Below the pieces are notes generated by a model. It was not told the DNA's origin and did no database searches. It saw only the letters and a program-made list of their open reading frames with translations. Of a stretch of DNA of 64,000 nt, positions 55,516-64,000 are shown piece after piece. The position numbers and the translations under genes were made by a program. Within the stretch, counting starts at the first letter, position 1; every line of letters begins with the position of its first letter. This DNA comes from Idiomarina sp. X4 (GTDB taxonomy: Bacteria; Pseudomonadota; Gammaproteobacteria; Enterobacterales; Alteromonadaceae): positions 1,922,001-1,986,000 of the forward strand of contig NZ_CP025000.1 of assembly GCF_002808045.1 (NCBI RefSeq). Direction: 5' to 3'.

Positions 55516-56412
55516 ATGAAAAACTGGCTGATGTTAACTGCGGCTGCAGCGTCTGTATTGCTGGCCACGAGCCAGGCAAACGCCAATGCAGTTAGGCATT
55601 ACAGCGCTGATCTTGATAGCTCGTCGTGGCAGCTAAGTGAAGATACTCGCCTGGAATGTGCGTTAGAGCATGAAATTCCGCGCTACGGTAAAGTTCGCTT
55701 TCAAAGCGAAGCAAGTAAACAGCTCAACTTGCGTATGAAAATGGACATGAGAAAGTTGCCTGACAGCTATGGTGTCTCGGTGATTGAATCTGTGCCACCT
55801 CGCTGGCGTCCGGGTGAAGCAAGTTACCAAATTGGCTCTATGCAGCTTTATAAGCAGTTTAATGGCGAGTTACAAAAGCAATTAGCCTGGACACTGTTGA
55901 GCGAACTGGAAAAAGGCCGGTATCCGACGTTTTTCTACGACGACTGGTATAACAACCGTGATCAGGTGGCTGTGTCGTTGTCCTCGGTGAATTTCCGCAA
56001 TAAATATGATGACTTCTTAAGTTGTGTCAATGCGTTACTCCCGTTTAGCTTTGAAGATATTGCCTACACAGTGTTGAATCATGAAGATGGCAGTGAAAAA
56101 CTGACCGTATCGTCACAGCGTAAGCTAAAGCAAATTAGCGATTACTTGAAAGTCGACAATGATCTTGACCTTGTCCTTGTTGATGCTTACACCGATTCGC
56201 TCGGCGCGCGGGGACCAAACCAAGAGCTGACAGAGCAGCGTGCCGAAGAAATACAGACGTTTTTTGTTGAGCGTGGTATAGCGGCTGATCGGATAAAAAC
56301 GGTTGGTCACGGTGAGGATCGACCGATTAAGTCAAATGACAACGAGATTAACCGACAGTTAAATCGCCGGGTTATCGTACAGCTCGCAAAACCCTCAGGG
56401 ATTGAGCTTTAA
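55516..56412 (+). CDS. motY: sodium-type flagellar motor protein MotY
   Basis: 298 aa from ATG 55516. Signal peptide to residue 25 (ATSQANA). N-terminal domain with EIPRYGKVRFQSEA as in MotY; C-terminal OmpA-like peptidoglycan-binding domain (DAYTDSLGARGPNQELTEQRAEEIQTFF in pieces, GHGEDRPIKSN, NRRVIVQL). It forms the T ring that holds PomA/PomB stators. Position beside rnt and the sigma-28 promoter support the call. Confidence 0.93.
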   Translation: MKNWLMLTAAAASVLLATSQANANAVRHYSADLDSSSWQLSEDTRLECALEHEIPRYGKVRFQSEASKQLNLRMKMDMRKLPDSYGVSVIESVPPRWRPGEASYQIGSMQLYKQFNGELQKQLAWTLLSELEKGRYPTFFYDDWYNNRDQVAVSLSSVNFRNKYDDFLSCVNALLPFSFEDIAYTVLNHEDGSEKLTVSSQRKLKQISDYLKVDNDLDLVLVDAYTDSLGARGPNQELTEQRAEEIQTFFVERGIAADRIKTVGHGEDRPIKSNDNEINRQLNRRVIVQLAKPSGIEL

Positions 56413-56430
56413 CAGGCTCAATCGCTGGTT
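56400..56430 (+). terminator. hairpin across motY and nth stop codons
   Basis: GATTGAGC / GCTCAATC perfect 8-bp stem (56400-56407, 56416-56423) with 8-nt loop, followed by GCTGGTTTTGTC. Weak candidate terminator for motY, possibly for both directions. Confidence 0.45.
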
Positions 56431-57053
56431 TTGTCTTTAAACTCGCACAAGTCTTCAATAATACACGAGCCACAACGGGGTTTCCTGGCAATACAAGTGT
56501 AGCGACCGTGTAGGATAAGCCAATGGTGTACGTCGACTTTAAACTCCTTTGGCACCACTTTTATCAGTTTTTCTTCCACTTCTTTCACGTTCTTCCCTGG
56601 TGCCAATTTGGTTCGATTAGAAACGCGGAAGATGTGCGTATCAACGGCAATGGTTGGCCAGCCGAACGCGGTATTTAAAACGACATTAGCCGTTTTACGT
56701 CCAACCCCCGGCAGAGCTTCCAATGCGGCTCTGTCTTCCGGCACTTTACCACCGTACTGCTCCACCAGAATTTTACAGGTCTTGTAGGCATTTTCGGCTT
56801 TCGAGTTAAACAAACCAATGGTTTTTATGTACTCTTTTATCCCCTCAACCCCCAGGGCCAGCATGTCCTCAGCCGTTGGAGCGGCCGGAAATAGCTTACG
56901 TGTTGCTTTATTAACCCCGACATCGGTTGCCTGAGCAGACAATAATACGGCGATAAGTAGCTGGAACGGCGTTTCATATTCCAACTCTGTGGTTGGGTTT
57001 GGATTATTGTCGCGAAGACGGCTTAAAATTTCGTAGCGCTTATTTTTATTCAT
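56418..57053 (-). CDS. nth: endonuclease III
   Basis: 211 aa DNA glycosylase/AP lyase for oxidised pyrimidines. HhH motif LPGVGRKTANVVL with catalytic lysine, then VDTHIFRVSNR with catalytic Asp. C-terminal 4Fe-4S cluster CIARKPRCGSCIIEDLC (spacing 6-2-5). Length equals E. coli Nth (211 aa). Last gene after rsxE, as in E. coli. Confidence 0.97.
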   Translation of the reverse strand: MNKNKRYEILSRLRDNNPNPTTELEYETPFQLLIAVLLSAQATDVGVNKATRKLFPAAPTAEDMLALGVEGIKEYIKTIGLFNSKAENAYKTCKILVEQYGGKVPEDRAALEALPGVGRKTANVVLNTAFGWPTIAVDTHIFRVSNRTKLAPGKNVKEVEEKLIKVVPKEFKVDVHHWLILHGRYTCIARKPRCGSCIIEDLCEFKDKTSD

Positions 57054-57062
57054 AAGTAGTTG

Positions 57063-57749
57063 TTATTGTTGTGCGGTTACGCGGGCGCGGGTGACGGTTT
57101 TCTTCTCTGCTCGCTCGGCTTTTATAGCATCAATTCGGTTTTTCAGGGCAATGATAAAGCCCATGCCAATAAAGGCGCCTGGCGGCAATATGGCGAGCAG
57201 AAGCGGATAGTCAACGGTGAATAACTCAATTCGTAATTGGGCCGCCCAGTCCCCAAGTAGCAGTTCAGCACCGTCGAACAATGTGCCATTACCAATAATT
57301 TCACGCATAGCGCCAAGCAGCATTAGTACCAGTGCAAAACCGATCCCCATCATCAACCCGTCGAACGCCGCTTTCTGCCAAGGGTTCTTAGAGGCGTAAG
57401 CTTCAGCACGGCCGATAATGGCGCAGTTTGTAACAATAAGCGGAATAAAAATACCGAGCGACTGGTACAGCTCGAACACATAAGCGTTCATTAGCAGTTG
57501 AATAACGGTCACAAAGGTAGCAATAACCATAACAAAGACTGGAATACGTATTTCCTGAGGCACGAAGCTACGCACCAGTGAAACGGTCACATTAGAGCCA
57601 ATAAGAACGAACAGTGTGGCTAAGCCAAGTCCCATCGCATTGGTTACAGAGGCGGTGACCGCCAGCAACGGGCATAGCCCCAGTAATTGTACCAGCGCTG
57701 GGTTGTTGTCCCAAAGTCCTTGCCAAGTCAGTTCTTTGTACTCGTTCAT
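57063..57749 (-). CDS. rsxE: electron transport complex subunit RsxE
   Basis: 228 aa membrane subunit of the Rnf/Rsx complex with six helices ([45 protein letters not shown]). It pairs with RsxA as an inverted-topology homologue. Overlaps rsxG by 4 bp. Confidence 0.95.
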   Translation of the reverse strand: MNEYKELTWQGLWDNNPALVQLLGLCPLLAVTASVTNAMGLGLATLFVLIGSNVTVSLVRSFVPQEIRIPVFVMVIATFVTVIQLLMNAYVFELYQSLGIFIPLIVTNCAIIGRAEAYASKNPWQKAAFDGLMMGIGFALVLMLLGAMREIIGNGTLFDGAELLLGDWAAQLRIELFTVDYPLLLAILPPGAFIGMGFIIALKNRIDAIKAERAEKKTVTRARVTAQQ

Positions 57750-58387
57750 TGTGCGGCCTCCTGACAGCGCTGAAGCTCAGCATTGAATAATGTGCCTGCG
57801 TTTTCTTCTAAATAGAGTGTGGCTCGTTTAACAGCGCCAACCACCGCACGCGGTGTAATGGTTGCGCCTGTGAATTGATCAAACATGCCACCATCGCGTT
57901 TTACCGCCCAGCGATCATCGTCTTGGGATTTCACTCGTTTGCCTGAAAACGACGTAATCCAGTCGTTTTTCTCTATTTCTATTTTGTCGCCAAGCCCTGG
58001 TGTTTCCTGGTGGCGCAATGTTCTGACACCAAGTAACTCCCCTGAGGGCTTTAACGCGACTAATAAACGAATGGCCCCGGAATAACCGTCGGGGGCAACA
58101 ATTTCGGCGGCTAATGCGGTGGGTTCATCGTTAACCCAGGCTCGATACATTGGGTGCGGTTCGTTGCTGCCAAGAGCGGCATGAGTCAGCAGACGACAGG
58201 ACTCATACAGATCGTTGTCGTGCATAGCGGGCGGAATAAGCTGATTCAAAGTGCGCAGTACCTGAGCTTGTTGTTGTTGCGCTATTTTATCTTTAGTGAG
58301 CACTTGTACGCCCACCACTAAAGCCGTGGCAATCACTGCGAAGGCAGCCAATATCAGGCCGTTTTTCTGCATACTATTAATGGTCAT
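57746..58387 (-). CDS. rsxG: electron transport complex subunit RsxG
   Basis: 213 aa with one N-terminal helix ([18 protein letters not shown]) and a periplasmic FMN domain. FMN is bound covalently through Thr in [16 protein letters not shown] near residue 180. Overlaps rsxD and rsxE by 4 bp each. Confidence 0.95.
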   Translation of the reverse strand: MTINSMQKNGLILAAFAVIATALVVGVQVLTKDKIAQQQQAQVLRTLNQLIPPAMHDNDLYESCRLLTHAALGSNEPHPMYRAWVNDEPTALAAEIVAPDGYSGAIRLLVALKPSGELLGVRTLRHQETPGLGDKIEIEKNDWITSFSGKRVKSQDDDRWAVKRDGGMFDQFTGATITPRAVVGAVKRATLYLEENAGTLFNAELQRCQEAAQ

Positions 58388-59442
58388 TTGCGCTCTCCGT
58401 GACCATACACGGTTGGTCTTGTATAACGATCAATAATAGGCACACACATGTTGGCTAACAGCACAGCAAATGCAACGCCGTCGGGGTAGCCCCCCCAACT
58501 ACGAATAATAAACACCAGCAAACCGATTAATAGACCAAAAACCACTCGGCCTCGGTTTGATGTGGCTGCTGATACCGGATCGGTTGCAATGAAAAATGCG
58601 CCTAGCATGGTTGCACCGCTCAGTGCATGGACGATAGGACCCGCCATTAAGTCCGGTGCGAACAGGTAAGCAAAAAAGGCCGGCACGCACAGCCCAGCGA
58701 TAACGCCGACAGGAATGTGCCAGCTAATAATACGTTGCTGTATGAGTAACAAGCCACCAATGAGAAAGCCAAGGTTAACCCATTGCCAGCCTGCTCCTGC
58801 TAAGAAACTAAACTGTGGTTTGTCATATATCTCGGTTAGGGTGAAACCCTGGGTTAGTCCGGTTTTTATAGCATCTAATGGCGTCGCCATAGTAACGCCG
58901 TCAATACCGGCTCGCAGTTGTTCGACGCTGTAACCCGCCGGCGTATATTCAAACAGTATGGTGTGTAGCGTCTGCCAAAGCGTGAGTGAATGCTCACCTA
59001 TTGTCGATGGCGGTAGCCAGTTGGTCATTTGTACCGGAAAAGAGACTAGCAATAAAACGTAACCCGCCATCGCCGGATTAAACAGGTTTTGTCCCATGCC
59101 ACCGTATACGTGCTTCACAACAACAATAGCAAACAGCGTACCGATAACAATGATCCACCAGGGTGCTAAAGGCGGAATACTAATGGCCAATAAAATAGCC
59201 GTAACCAAGGCTGTGTTATCGCGCAGGGCTGACATGGCAGGGCGGTCACGCGCGATAATGCAGGCCGATTCAGCGAGCAACGCGGTAATGACTGCCAGAA
59301 CGATTTGAAACCAAACACCGAAGCCAAAGAAGTAGCTTTGTATCAAGACGCCCGGCACGAGCGCATAACAGACCCAGCGCATCATGCTGCTGGTGCTGTG
59401 CTGGCTATGTCCGTGAGGCGATGATGCTATTTTAAAACTCAT
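58384..59442 (-). CDS. rsxD: electron transport complex subunit RsxD
   Basis: 352 aa membrane subunit with FMN attached to Thr in GVTMATPLDAIK near residue 185. Segments GGMGQNLFNPAMAGYV and TDPVSAATSNRGR match NqrB/RnfD. Length equals E. coli RsxD (352 aa). Overlaps rsxC by 4 bp. Confidence 0.95.
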   Translation of the reverse strand: MSFKIASSPHGHSQHSTSSMMRWVCYALVPGVLIQSYFFGFGVWFQIVLAVITALLAESACIIARDRPAMSALRDNTALVTAILLAISIPPLAPWWIIVIGTLFAIVVVKHVYGGMGQNLFNPAMAGYVLLLVSFPVQMTNWLPPSTIGEHSLTLWQTLHTILFEYTPAGYSVEQLRAGIDGVTMATPLDAIKTGLTQGFTLTEIYDKPQFSFLAGAGWQWVNLGFLIGGLLLIQQRIISWHIPVGVIAGLCVPAFFAYLFAPDLMAGPIVHALSGATMLGAFFIATDPVSAATSNRGRVVFGLLIGLLVFIIRSWGGYPDGVAFAVLLANMCVPIIDRYTRPTVYGHGERK

Positions 59443-61079
59443 GACTCATTTCCTTTCGCTGAGCTATTTTCTTCATCGGCTTTTTGTGCCTGGGCGGCCT
59501 TTTTAGCTTTAGCGCGGGCGATAGCGGCTGCAACTGCCGCCGATTTGCCGCCTGACTCCGGCTTTTCTTTACTGTCCGAACTTGGCGTCTCGGCTTTTTC
59601 AGCCTGAGTTTTTTTACGCGCCTCGGCTGCTTTTCTATGACGCTCCAAACGCTCCTGTTTTTCACGTTCTAAACGTTCTTGGCGCGCTTCAAAACGCTGA
59701 CGCGCATGCTCAGCTTTGGCTTTTTCCCGGGCAATGTTGCGTATCTCTGCTTTCGCTTTACGATAATAATGCACTAATGGAATTTCGCTGGGGCAAACAT
59801 AGGCACACGCGCCGCACTCTATGCAGTCAAACAAGTTCTGCTCGTCTAACGCATCGTAGTCTTTTGCTTTGGCCAATAATTGCAGTTGCTGAGGTTGTAG
59901 GGTTGCAGGGCAGGCATCGGCGCAGGCACCGCAACGAATGCAGGCCAGTTCAGGTCCGGGGGCAGGAAGCTCTTCCTCTGTCGGCGCTAAAACACAGTTA
60001 GTGGTTTTTATTACCGGAACTTCAATGCTCGGTAGTGTAAAACCCATCATTGGTCCACCCATAATCACGCGTTGTTTGGTTTGGGCGGTAAACCCTGACT
60101 CTTTCAACAAGTGCTCAATGGGAGTCCCTAACAATGCCCAGACATTGCGTTTCTTCGCAATAGCGTCGCCGGTCATCGTCACAACACGCTCCAGTAATGG
60201 TTCACCATGAATAATAGCGCGTTTGACGGCATAAGCGGTGCCAACATTTTGCATGAGAAAACCGATATCCATTGGCAACTTACCACTGGGAACCTGCTCA
60301 CCGGTGAGCAGTTCAATAAGCTGTTTTTCGCCACCCGAAGGGTATTTGGTTGGTACAACTTTCAATGCTATTTGTGAATCGTCCCCAATAGCAGCGAGAA
60401 TAGCATCAATAGCCTTGGGCTTATTATTTTCTATGGCAAAAAGCACAGAGTCACAATGGGTGATGTACTGCAGAATTTTTACACCCGCAACAATATCGTC
60501 TGCGTATGCCTGCATGAGTCCGTCGTCTGCAGCAATATAAGGCTCGCACTCAACGCCATTAATAATGAGATGACGTAAAGGCTTTTGTTGTGCCAGTTTT
60601 TGTGCGGTTGGGAAACCAGCCCCACCCAAACCTGCGATGCCGGCTTGTTGAATCAGTTCAAGTAAGCGAGAAACCTCAACTTCCCGGTAGTCCGGGATGG
60701 TGTGTTTATTGCCCCAGCGATCTTCGCCGTCGGGCTTTATTACAATGGCAAGTTCGGGTAGACCCGACGCATGTGCCGTTGGGCGTTCTTCAATCGCATG
60801 AATAATACCGGACGTCGGGGCGTGTAGAGGTAGCCCCAAGCTCAAACTGGCCTCGGTTAGCTGCTGACCTTTATCAACTCTCTGGCCGGGCTCAACCAGT
60901 AAATTACCCGATGGGCCAATGTGTTGACGTACCGGTAGTATTAACTCGTCAGGTAAAGGCAGTGAACGTATGGAGTTGTTGCACGCCGGCGCTTTTCTCT
61001 CCGGAGGGTGTATGCCACCAGGGAAGTGTCCAGAGACGTTACTCGATACATAAATGGTGTTGTTATCTGAATGGCTCAT
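59439..61079 (-). CDS. rsxC: electron transport complex subunit RsxC
   Basis: 546 aa soluble subunit that binds FMN and [17 protein letters not shown] and [29 protein letters not shown]. Two ferredoxin clusters [12 protein letters not shown] and [12 protein letters not shown] near residues 375 and 415. The Ala/Lys/Glu-rich tail is shorter than in E. coli (740 aa). Overlaps rsxB by 4 bp. Confidence 0.95.
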   Translation of the reverse strand: MSHSDNNTIYVSSNVSGHFPGGIHPPERKAPACNNSIRSLPLPDELILPVRQHIGPSGNLLVEPGQRVDKGQQLTEASLSLGLPLHAPTSGIIHAIEERPTAHASGLPELAIVIKPDGEDRWGNKHTIPDYREVEVSRLLELIQQAGIAGLGGAGFPTAQKLAQQKPLRHLIINGVECEPYIAADDGLMQAYADDIVAGVKILQYITHCDSVLFAIENNKPKAIDAILAAIGDDSQIALKVVPTKYPSGGEKQLIELLTGEQVPSGKLPMDIGFLMQNVGTAYAVKRAIIHGEPLLERVVTMTGDAIAKKRNVWALLGTPIEHLLKESGFTAQTKQRVIMGGPMMGFTLPSIEVPVIKTTNCVLAPTEEELPAPGPELACIRCGACADACPATLQPQQLQLLAKAKDYDALDEQNLFDCIECGACAYVCPSEIPLVHYYRKAKAEIRNIAREKAKAEHARQRFEARQERLEREKQERLERHRKAAEARKKTQAEKAETPSSDSKEKPESGGKSAAVAAAIARAKAKKAAQAQKADEENSSAKGNES

Positions 61080-61657
61080 TCAACCACCTTCACCGGAATG
61101 CTGTTCTTTTTGATGTTTCCTTTAACTGTATCGAGGTCCCATTGCCAGGTTTCCGGACTAGCCTTCACGGCGACCATGTCGATGCAGTCGACTGGGCAAG
61201 GTCCAACACATAAGTCGCAGCCTGTGCATTCGTGCTCAATAACGGTGTGCATTTGTTTGGCGGCACCTAGAATAGCGTCGACCGGGCAAGCTTGAATACA
61301 CTTGGTGCAGCCAATGCATTCGTCTTCACGAATGACGGCCACCTTTTTTACGTCCTCTTCACCGTGGGCTGAGTCTAACGGTTTCGCCTCAACGCCCATT
61401 AAATCGGCTAACTGTTTTATGGTCGCCTCGCCACCGGGAGGGCACTTATTAATATCGTCACCGTTTGCAATGGCTTCTGCGTATGGACGACAGCCGGGAT
61501 AGCCGCATTGACCACACTGGGTTTGTGGAAGAATTTCGTCGATTTGGTCAACGATAGGGTCACTTTCCACCTTAAACTTCACCGCCGCAAAGCCCAGAAT
61601 AACGCCGAATATCAGCGCTAGAATACCAAGTGTAATTACCGCTCCCAATACACTCAT
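61076..61657 (-). CDS. rsxB: electron transport complex subunit RsxB
   Basis: 193 aa. N-terminal membrane helix, then a four-cysteine Fe-S motif CGQCGYPGC near residue 49 and two 4Fe-4S ferredoxin motifs [12 protein letters not shown] and [12 protein letters not shown]. Electron-transfer subunit. Length equals E. coli RsxB (192 aa). Directly abuts rsxA. Confidence 0.96.
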   Translation of the reverse strand: MSVLGAVITLGILALIFGVILGFAAVKFKVESDPIVDQIDEILPQTQCGQCGYPGCRPYAEAIANGDDINKCPPGGEATIKQLADLMGVEAKPLDSAHGEEDVKKVAVIREDECIGCTKCIQACPVDAILGAAKQMHTVIEHECTGCDLCVGPCPVDCIDMVAVKASPETWQWDLDTVKGNIKKNSIPVKVVE

Positions 61658-62239
61658 TTAACTGCTCACTAATCCGCTGAAGCCCATAAAGGCGAGAGAC
61701 ATAAGGCCGGCTGTTATCATCGCAACCGCAGATCCTTTAAACGTGACTGGTACGTCGGCTGCAGCCAGACGTTCGCGCAAGGCTGAGAAAAGAATAAGAA
61801 CCAAAGAAAAGCCAATGGCAGCGCCCAGTCCATAAACAATTGACTGAACAAAGTTGTGCTGCTCATTAATATTCAACAAAGCCACACCCAATACCGCGCA
61901 GTTGGTTGTGATTAACGGCAAAAATATGCCCAGCAAACGGTACAAAGTTGGGCTGGTTTTATGCACGACCATTTCAGTGAACTGAACCACGACCGCAATC
62001 ACCAAAATAAAGCTCAGCGTTTGCAGTGACATAAGCCCCAACGGCTCAAGTAAATACTCATTCACCAAATAACTGCAAACCGACGCCAGCGTTAGTACGA
62101 AAGTAGTTGCAGCGGACATGCCAATAGCGGTGTCGAGTTTATTGGACACACCCATAAATGGGCACAAGCCAAGAAACTTAACGAGCACAAAGTTATTTAC
62201 CAATACTGTGCCAATTAATAGCAGCAAATAGTCGGTCAT
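61658..62239 (-). CDS. rsxA: electron transport complex subunit RsxA
   Basis: 193 aa from ATG 62239, chosen because the protein then opens [19 protein letters not shown] as in E. coli; a longer frame from 62350 adds 37 unrelated residues. Six helices with [15 protein letters not shown] and [16 protein letters not shown]. The Rsx complex oxidises NADH with proton or sodium movement and reduces SoxR in E. coli; it can also drive ferredoxin reduction. First gene of rsxABCDGE-nth. Confidence 0.96.
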   Translation of the reverse strand: MTDYLLLLIGTVLVNNFVLVKFLGLCPFMGVSNKLDTAIGMSAATTFVLTLASVCSYLVNEYLLEPLGLMSLQTLSFILVIAVVVQFTEMVVHKTSPTLYRLLGIFLPLITTNCAVLGVALLNINEQHNFVQSIVYGLGAAIGFSLVLILFSALRERLAAADVPVTFKGSAVAMITAGLMSLAFMGFSGLVSS

Positions 62240-62323
62240 TGAGCAGTCCGCAACAGTGAAAAAATAAAGAGGGCATATTATCGGTGTTTTGTGGCTTATA
62301 AACAACCGCCTTTGGGCGGGGTT

Positions 62324-62361
62324 TATCGGTGAATATCGGTAAATTGTCACTTTATTGTCAC
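62324..62361. repeat. paired direct repeats in the rsxA/PAP2 divergent region
   Basis: TATCGGT at 62324-62330 and 62334-62340 (10-bp spacing; another at 62279-62285), then ATTGTCAC at 62343-62350 and 62354-62361 (11-bp spacing). Near one helical turn each, so candidate tandem regulator sites. A hairpin CCGCC / GGCGG (62306-62319) precedes them. Confidence 0.5.
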
Positions 62362-62432
62362 GCTAACGCATAAAAAACGTCATAAATGGCTGGCAAAGTG
62401 GCTGCAGCTGGGGTTAAAACGGTATAAAAGCC

Positions 62433-62942
62433 ATGGTACTGCTCAGTTATTTACAGCGTTTCGATACCTACTGCTATTGTTTGTTTTCAGGCATAAGAGG
62501 GCGTCCAGTTGCCGGACGATTCGCGGTCTGGGTTTCGCGTTCAGGTGATGGCTATGCATACTTTGCTATCGCACTGAGCAGCGTTTTACTGCATGACTCT
62601 GGAACCGCGTATTTCAAACATTTATTGCTCGCTTTTCTCATTGAACTGCCCATTTACTGGCTATTAAAAAGCAGCTTCAAACGCCGCCGCCCTTGCGACT
62701 TAGGCTTATCACTGGCTGCGTTGATCGTCGCTTCTGATAGATTCAGTTTTCCATCCGGGCACACCGCAGCAGCCTTTATATTCGCAGGCGTAACCGGGAT
62801 CCACTTTCCCGAGTTTGGCTTTCTTTGCTACATGTGGGCGTCAGCCATTGGCCTCTCACGGATCATTGTGGGTGTGCATTTTCCTTCGGATATTGTAGCC
62901 GGTGCTTTGCTTGCTATGTTGATTTGGGAGCTGGTGCTATGA
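62433..62942 (+). CDS. PAP2-family membrane phosphatase
   Basis: 169 aa, several hydrophobic segments. The three PAP2 motifs are intact: KSSFKRRRP near residue 84, PSGH near residue 109 and SRIIVGVHFPSD near residue 145. Likely acts on a lipid phosphate such as undecaprenyl pyrophosphate or phosphatidic acid. Its stop overlaps the next gene's start (ATGA), so it is translationally coupled to the glycosyltransferase. Confidence 0.88.
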   Translation: MVLLSYLQRFDTYCYCLFSGIRGRPVAGRFAVWVSRSGDGYAYFAIALSSVLLHDSGTAYFKHLLLAFLIELPIYWLLKSSFKRRRPCDLGLSLAALIVASDRFSFPSGHTAAAFIFAGVTGIHFPEFGFLCYMWASAIGLSRIIVGVHFPSDIVAGALLAMLIWELVL

Positions 62943-63955
62943 GAATTCTTTACGGCATTCAAGGTACAGGGAACGGACACTTGTCCAGAAGCCATACCCT
63001 GGCAGGGTACTTAAAACAACGGCCTGTTGACGTTGACTACCTGATTTCCGGGCGCGGAAATACCGGGGTATTTGATATGGATGTTTTTGGCGCTTATCAG
63101 AGCTTCGGCGGGTTGTCTTTTGTCACTGAAAATGGCGCGTTGAAACGTCGAAAAACGGTCCTATCGAATAATTGGAAACAATTTTATCAGGATGTTAAGG
63201 CGTTGGATGTGACATCGTACGACGTGGTTATTACCGACTATGAGCCTATTAGTGCCTGGGCAGCGAAACGCGCAGGAGTTCGTTGTATTGGCTTAGGGCG
63301 TCAGTACGCATTTCTTGAACCCGATCTTTATAAAACACTGAGTTTGTGGCAACGCCAAATTATTAAGCAATTTGCACCGTGCACCACACCCGTTGGTATG
63401 CATTGGGTCGAATGCGGCAATGCGATACCTCCAGTCGTTAAAGAGTCAAGTGACGACTGTGAGGGCGGCTTAGCACAACGAATTGTTGTGTACTTGCCTT
63501 TTGAGGATCCTGAAGTGATCATTAATGCGCTTTACCCTCTGGATGATTATGAGTTCTCAGTCTTTCATCCCAAGTTAACGCGGTGCAGTTATGGACATAT
63601 TGAATGCTTTGCGCCGTCCAGGAAACAGTTTTCAGGGCACTTTGGCCGGGCATCAGCGGTTATCTCAAATGCAGGCTTTGAAACGAGTTGTGAAGCGTTA
63701 AGAGAAGGGAAGGCGCTCATCATTAAGCCTCTGGTTGGTCAATTTGAGCAACAGAAGAATGCTGAAATACTAGCGCGAAAAGGGCTGGCGACGGTTTTGA
63801 CAAGCGTGAATTGTGTTTCAATTGAGCAGGCGCTAAAGAGCCGTCAAAGCACCCACATACAATGGCCTAACGTTGCGAAACATTTGGCGAATTGGATAAC
63901 TGATGGTGCAAAGGAGTCGGTTCGGGACTTAAGTAAAAGACTTTGGGGGATTTAG
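62939..63955 (+). CDS. glycosyltransferase family 28-like protein
   Basis: 338 aa from ATG 62939; an upstream frame from 62825 is the PAP2 gene read out of frame. N-terminal MRILYGIQGTGNGHLSRS nucleotide-fold motif and the C-terminal GT-B donor site FGRASAVISNAGFETSCEAL, LIIKPLVGQFEQQKNAEIL resemble MurG/MGT-type enzymes of the MJ1255 group. It probably transfers a sugar to a lipid or polymer acceptor. Substrate unknown; pairing with PAP2 suggests lipid-linked glycan chemistry. Confidence 0.8.
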   Translation: MRILYGIQGTGNGHLSRSHTLAGYLKQRPVDVDYLISGRGNTGVFDMDVFGAYQSFGGLSFVTENGALKRRKTVLSNNWKQFYQDVKALDVTSYDVVITDYEPISAWAAKRAGVRCIGLGRQYAFLEPDLYKTLSLWQRQIIKQFAPCTTPVGMHWVECGNAIPPVVKESSDDCEGGLAQRIVVYLPFEDPEVIINALYPLDDYEFSVFHPKLTRCSYGHIECFAPSRKQFSGHFGRASAVISNAGFETSCEALREGKALIIKPLVGQFEQQKNAEILARKGLATVLTSVNCVSIEQALKSRQSTHIQWPNVAKHLANWITDGAKESVRDLSKRLWGI

Positions 63956-64000
63956 CGAATCTTAGGAAAGCGTTCTTTGAAACTTGGCTCCCCAGGTTGG
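63952..64000 (-). CDS. possible C-terminal fragment of a leftward gene, cut by window end
   Basis: An open minus-strand frame reads in from the right edge and ends ...PSFKERFPKIR with its stop at 63952-63954, overlapping the glycosyltransferase stop. Only 15 codons are visible, too few to identify. Confidence 0.25.
   Translation of the reverse strand, partial: QPGEPSFKERFPKIR

Noticed and set aside
59582..60001. Plus-strand 139-codon frame opposite rsxC
   Set aside because: It overlaps the Fe-S and tail coding region of rsxC and has no credible translation signals.
62240..62350. 37-residue extension of RsxA
   Set aside because: The conserved protein starts at MTDYLLLL (62239); the upstream part crosses the repeat-rich promoter region and has no family match.
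62825..62938. Longer start for the glycosyltransferase
   Set aside because: That stretch is the PAP2 coding region read in another frame; the ATGA overlap at 62939 fits better.

Overview
The window reads as a contiguous piece of a gammaproteobacterial chromosome, most likely a marine member of the Alteromonadales close to Idiomarina. This is an inference from gene content: a TtpC-type TonB2 operon, a MotY sodium-motor gene divergent from rnt, a RibBX-type riboflavin gene, FadR, Rsx/Rnf and a complete his operon with a His leader peptide. I see no insertion sequence, prophage, CRISPR array, tRNA or rRNA operon. Gene density is high and nearly all of the content is housekeeping.

Left part (1-16.7 kb): a PilZ-domain gene cut by the window edge; radA, which has lost about 140 nt internally and is frameshifted; a cobalamin/iron-complex ABC transporter (binding protein, permease, ATPase) overlapping the radA end; ettA; glyA; nrdR-ribD-ribBX; a leftward yajG-cyclophilin-ampG-panE cluster; and a fabH-like/enoyl-CoA hydratase pair.

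16.7-24.5 kb: the 4.5S SRP RNA gene, a translationally overlapping leftward trio priC / histone-deacetylase-like / comFB-like, then a six-gene TonB2 energy-transduction operon (DUF3450 protein, TtpC, ExbB, ExbD, TonB, TPR protein) with a long structured leader, and a previously unlisted 40-residue membrane ORF.

24.4-33.9 kb: response regulator, apt, dnaX (with a conserved -1 slippery site that would yield gamma), ybaB, recR, htpG (with a textbook sigma-32 promoter), adk, a MAPEG protein, an alpha/beta hydrolase and a MATE exporter. 33.9-41.1 kb: the compact leftward operon hisL-G-D-C-B-H-A-F-IE with its attenuator.

41.2-52.8 kb: two small disordered Gln-rich ORFs flanking yoaA-tsaB, a Slp lipoprotein, a hydrolase, fadD, rnd, ycgL, an MltB-like transglycosylase, ycgN, dsbB, fadR (with a probable autoregulatory site) and a TM2-domain gene whose 3' end is amplified into a five-copy 23-bp tandem repeat. 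52.8-64 kb: sodB, grxD, a 2-Cys peroxiredoxin, rnt, motY (with an exact sigma-28 promoter), nth, the rsxABCDGE electron-transport operon, a PAP2 phosphatase overlapping a glycosyltransferase gene, and the edge of a further leftward ORF.

The most notable observations are the damaged radA, the dnaX frameshift signal, the 23-bp repeat array, the terminators embedded in opposing coding sequence, the priC/HDAC/comFB trio, the degenerate RibA half of RibBX with ribE, ribH and nusB absent from their usual places, and probable FadR sites at fadR and fadD. I did not find a convincing wholly new multi-gene system. All names come from reading the translations; no database search was run.
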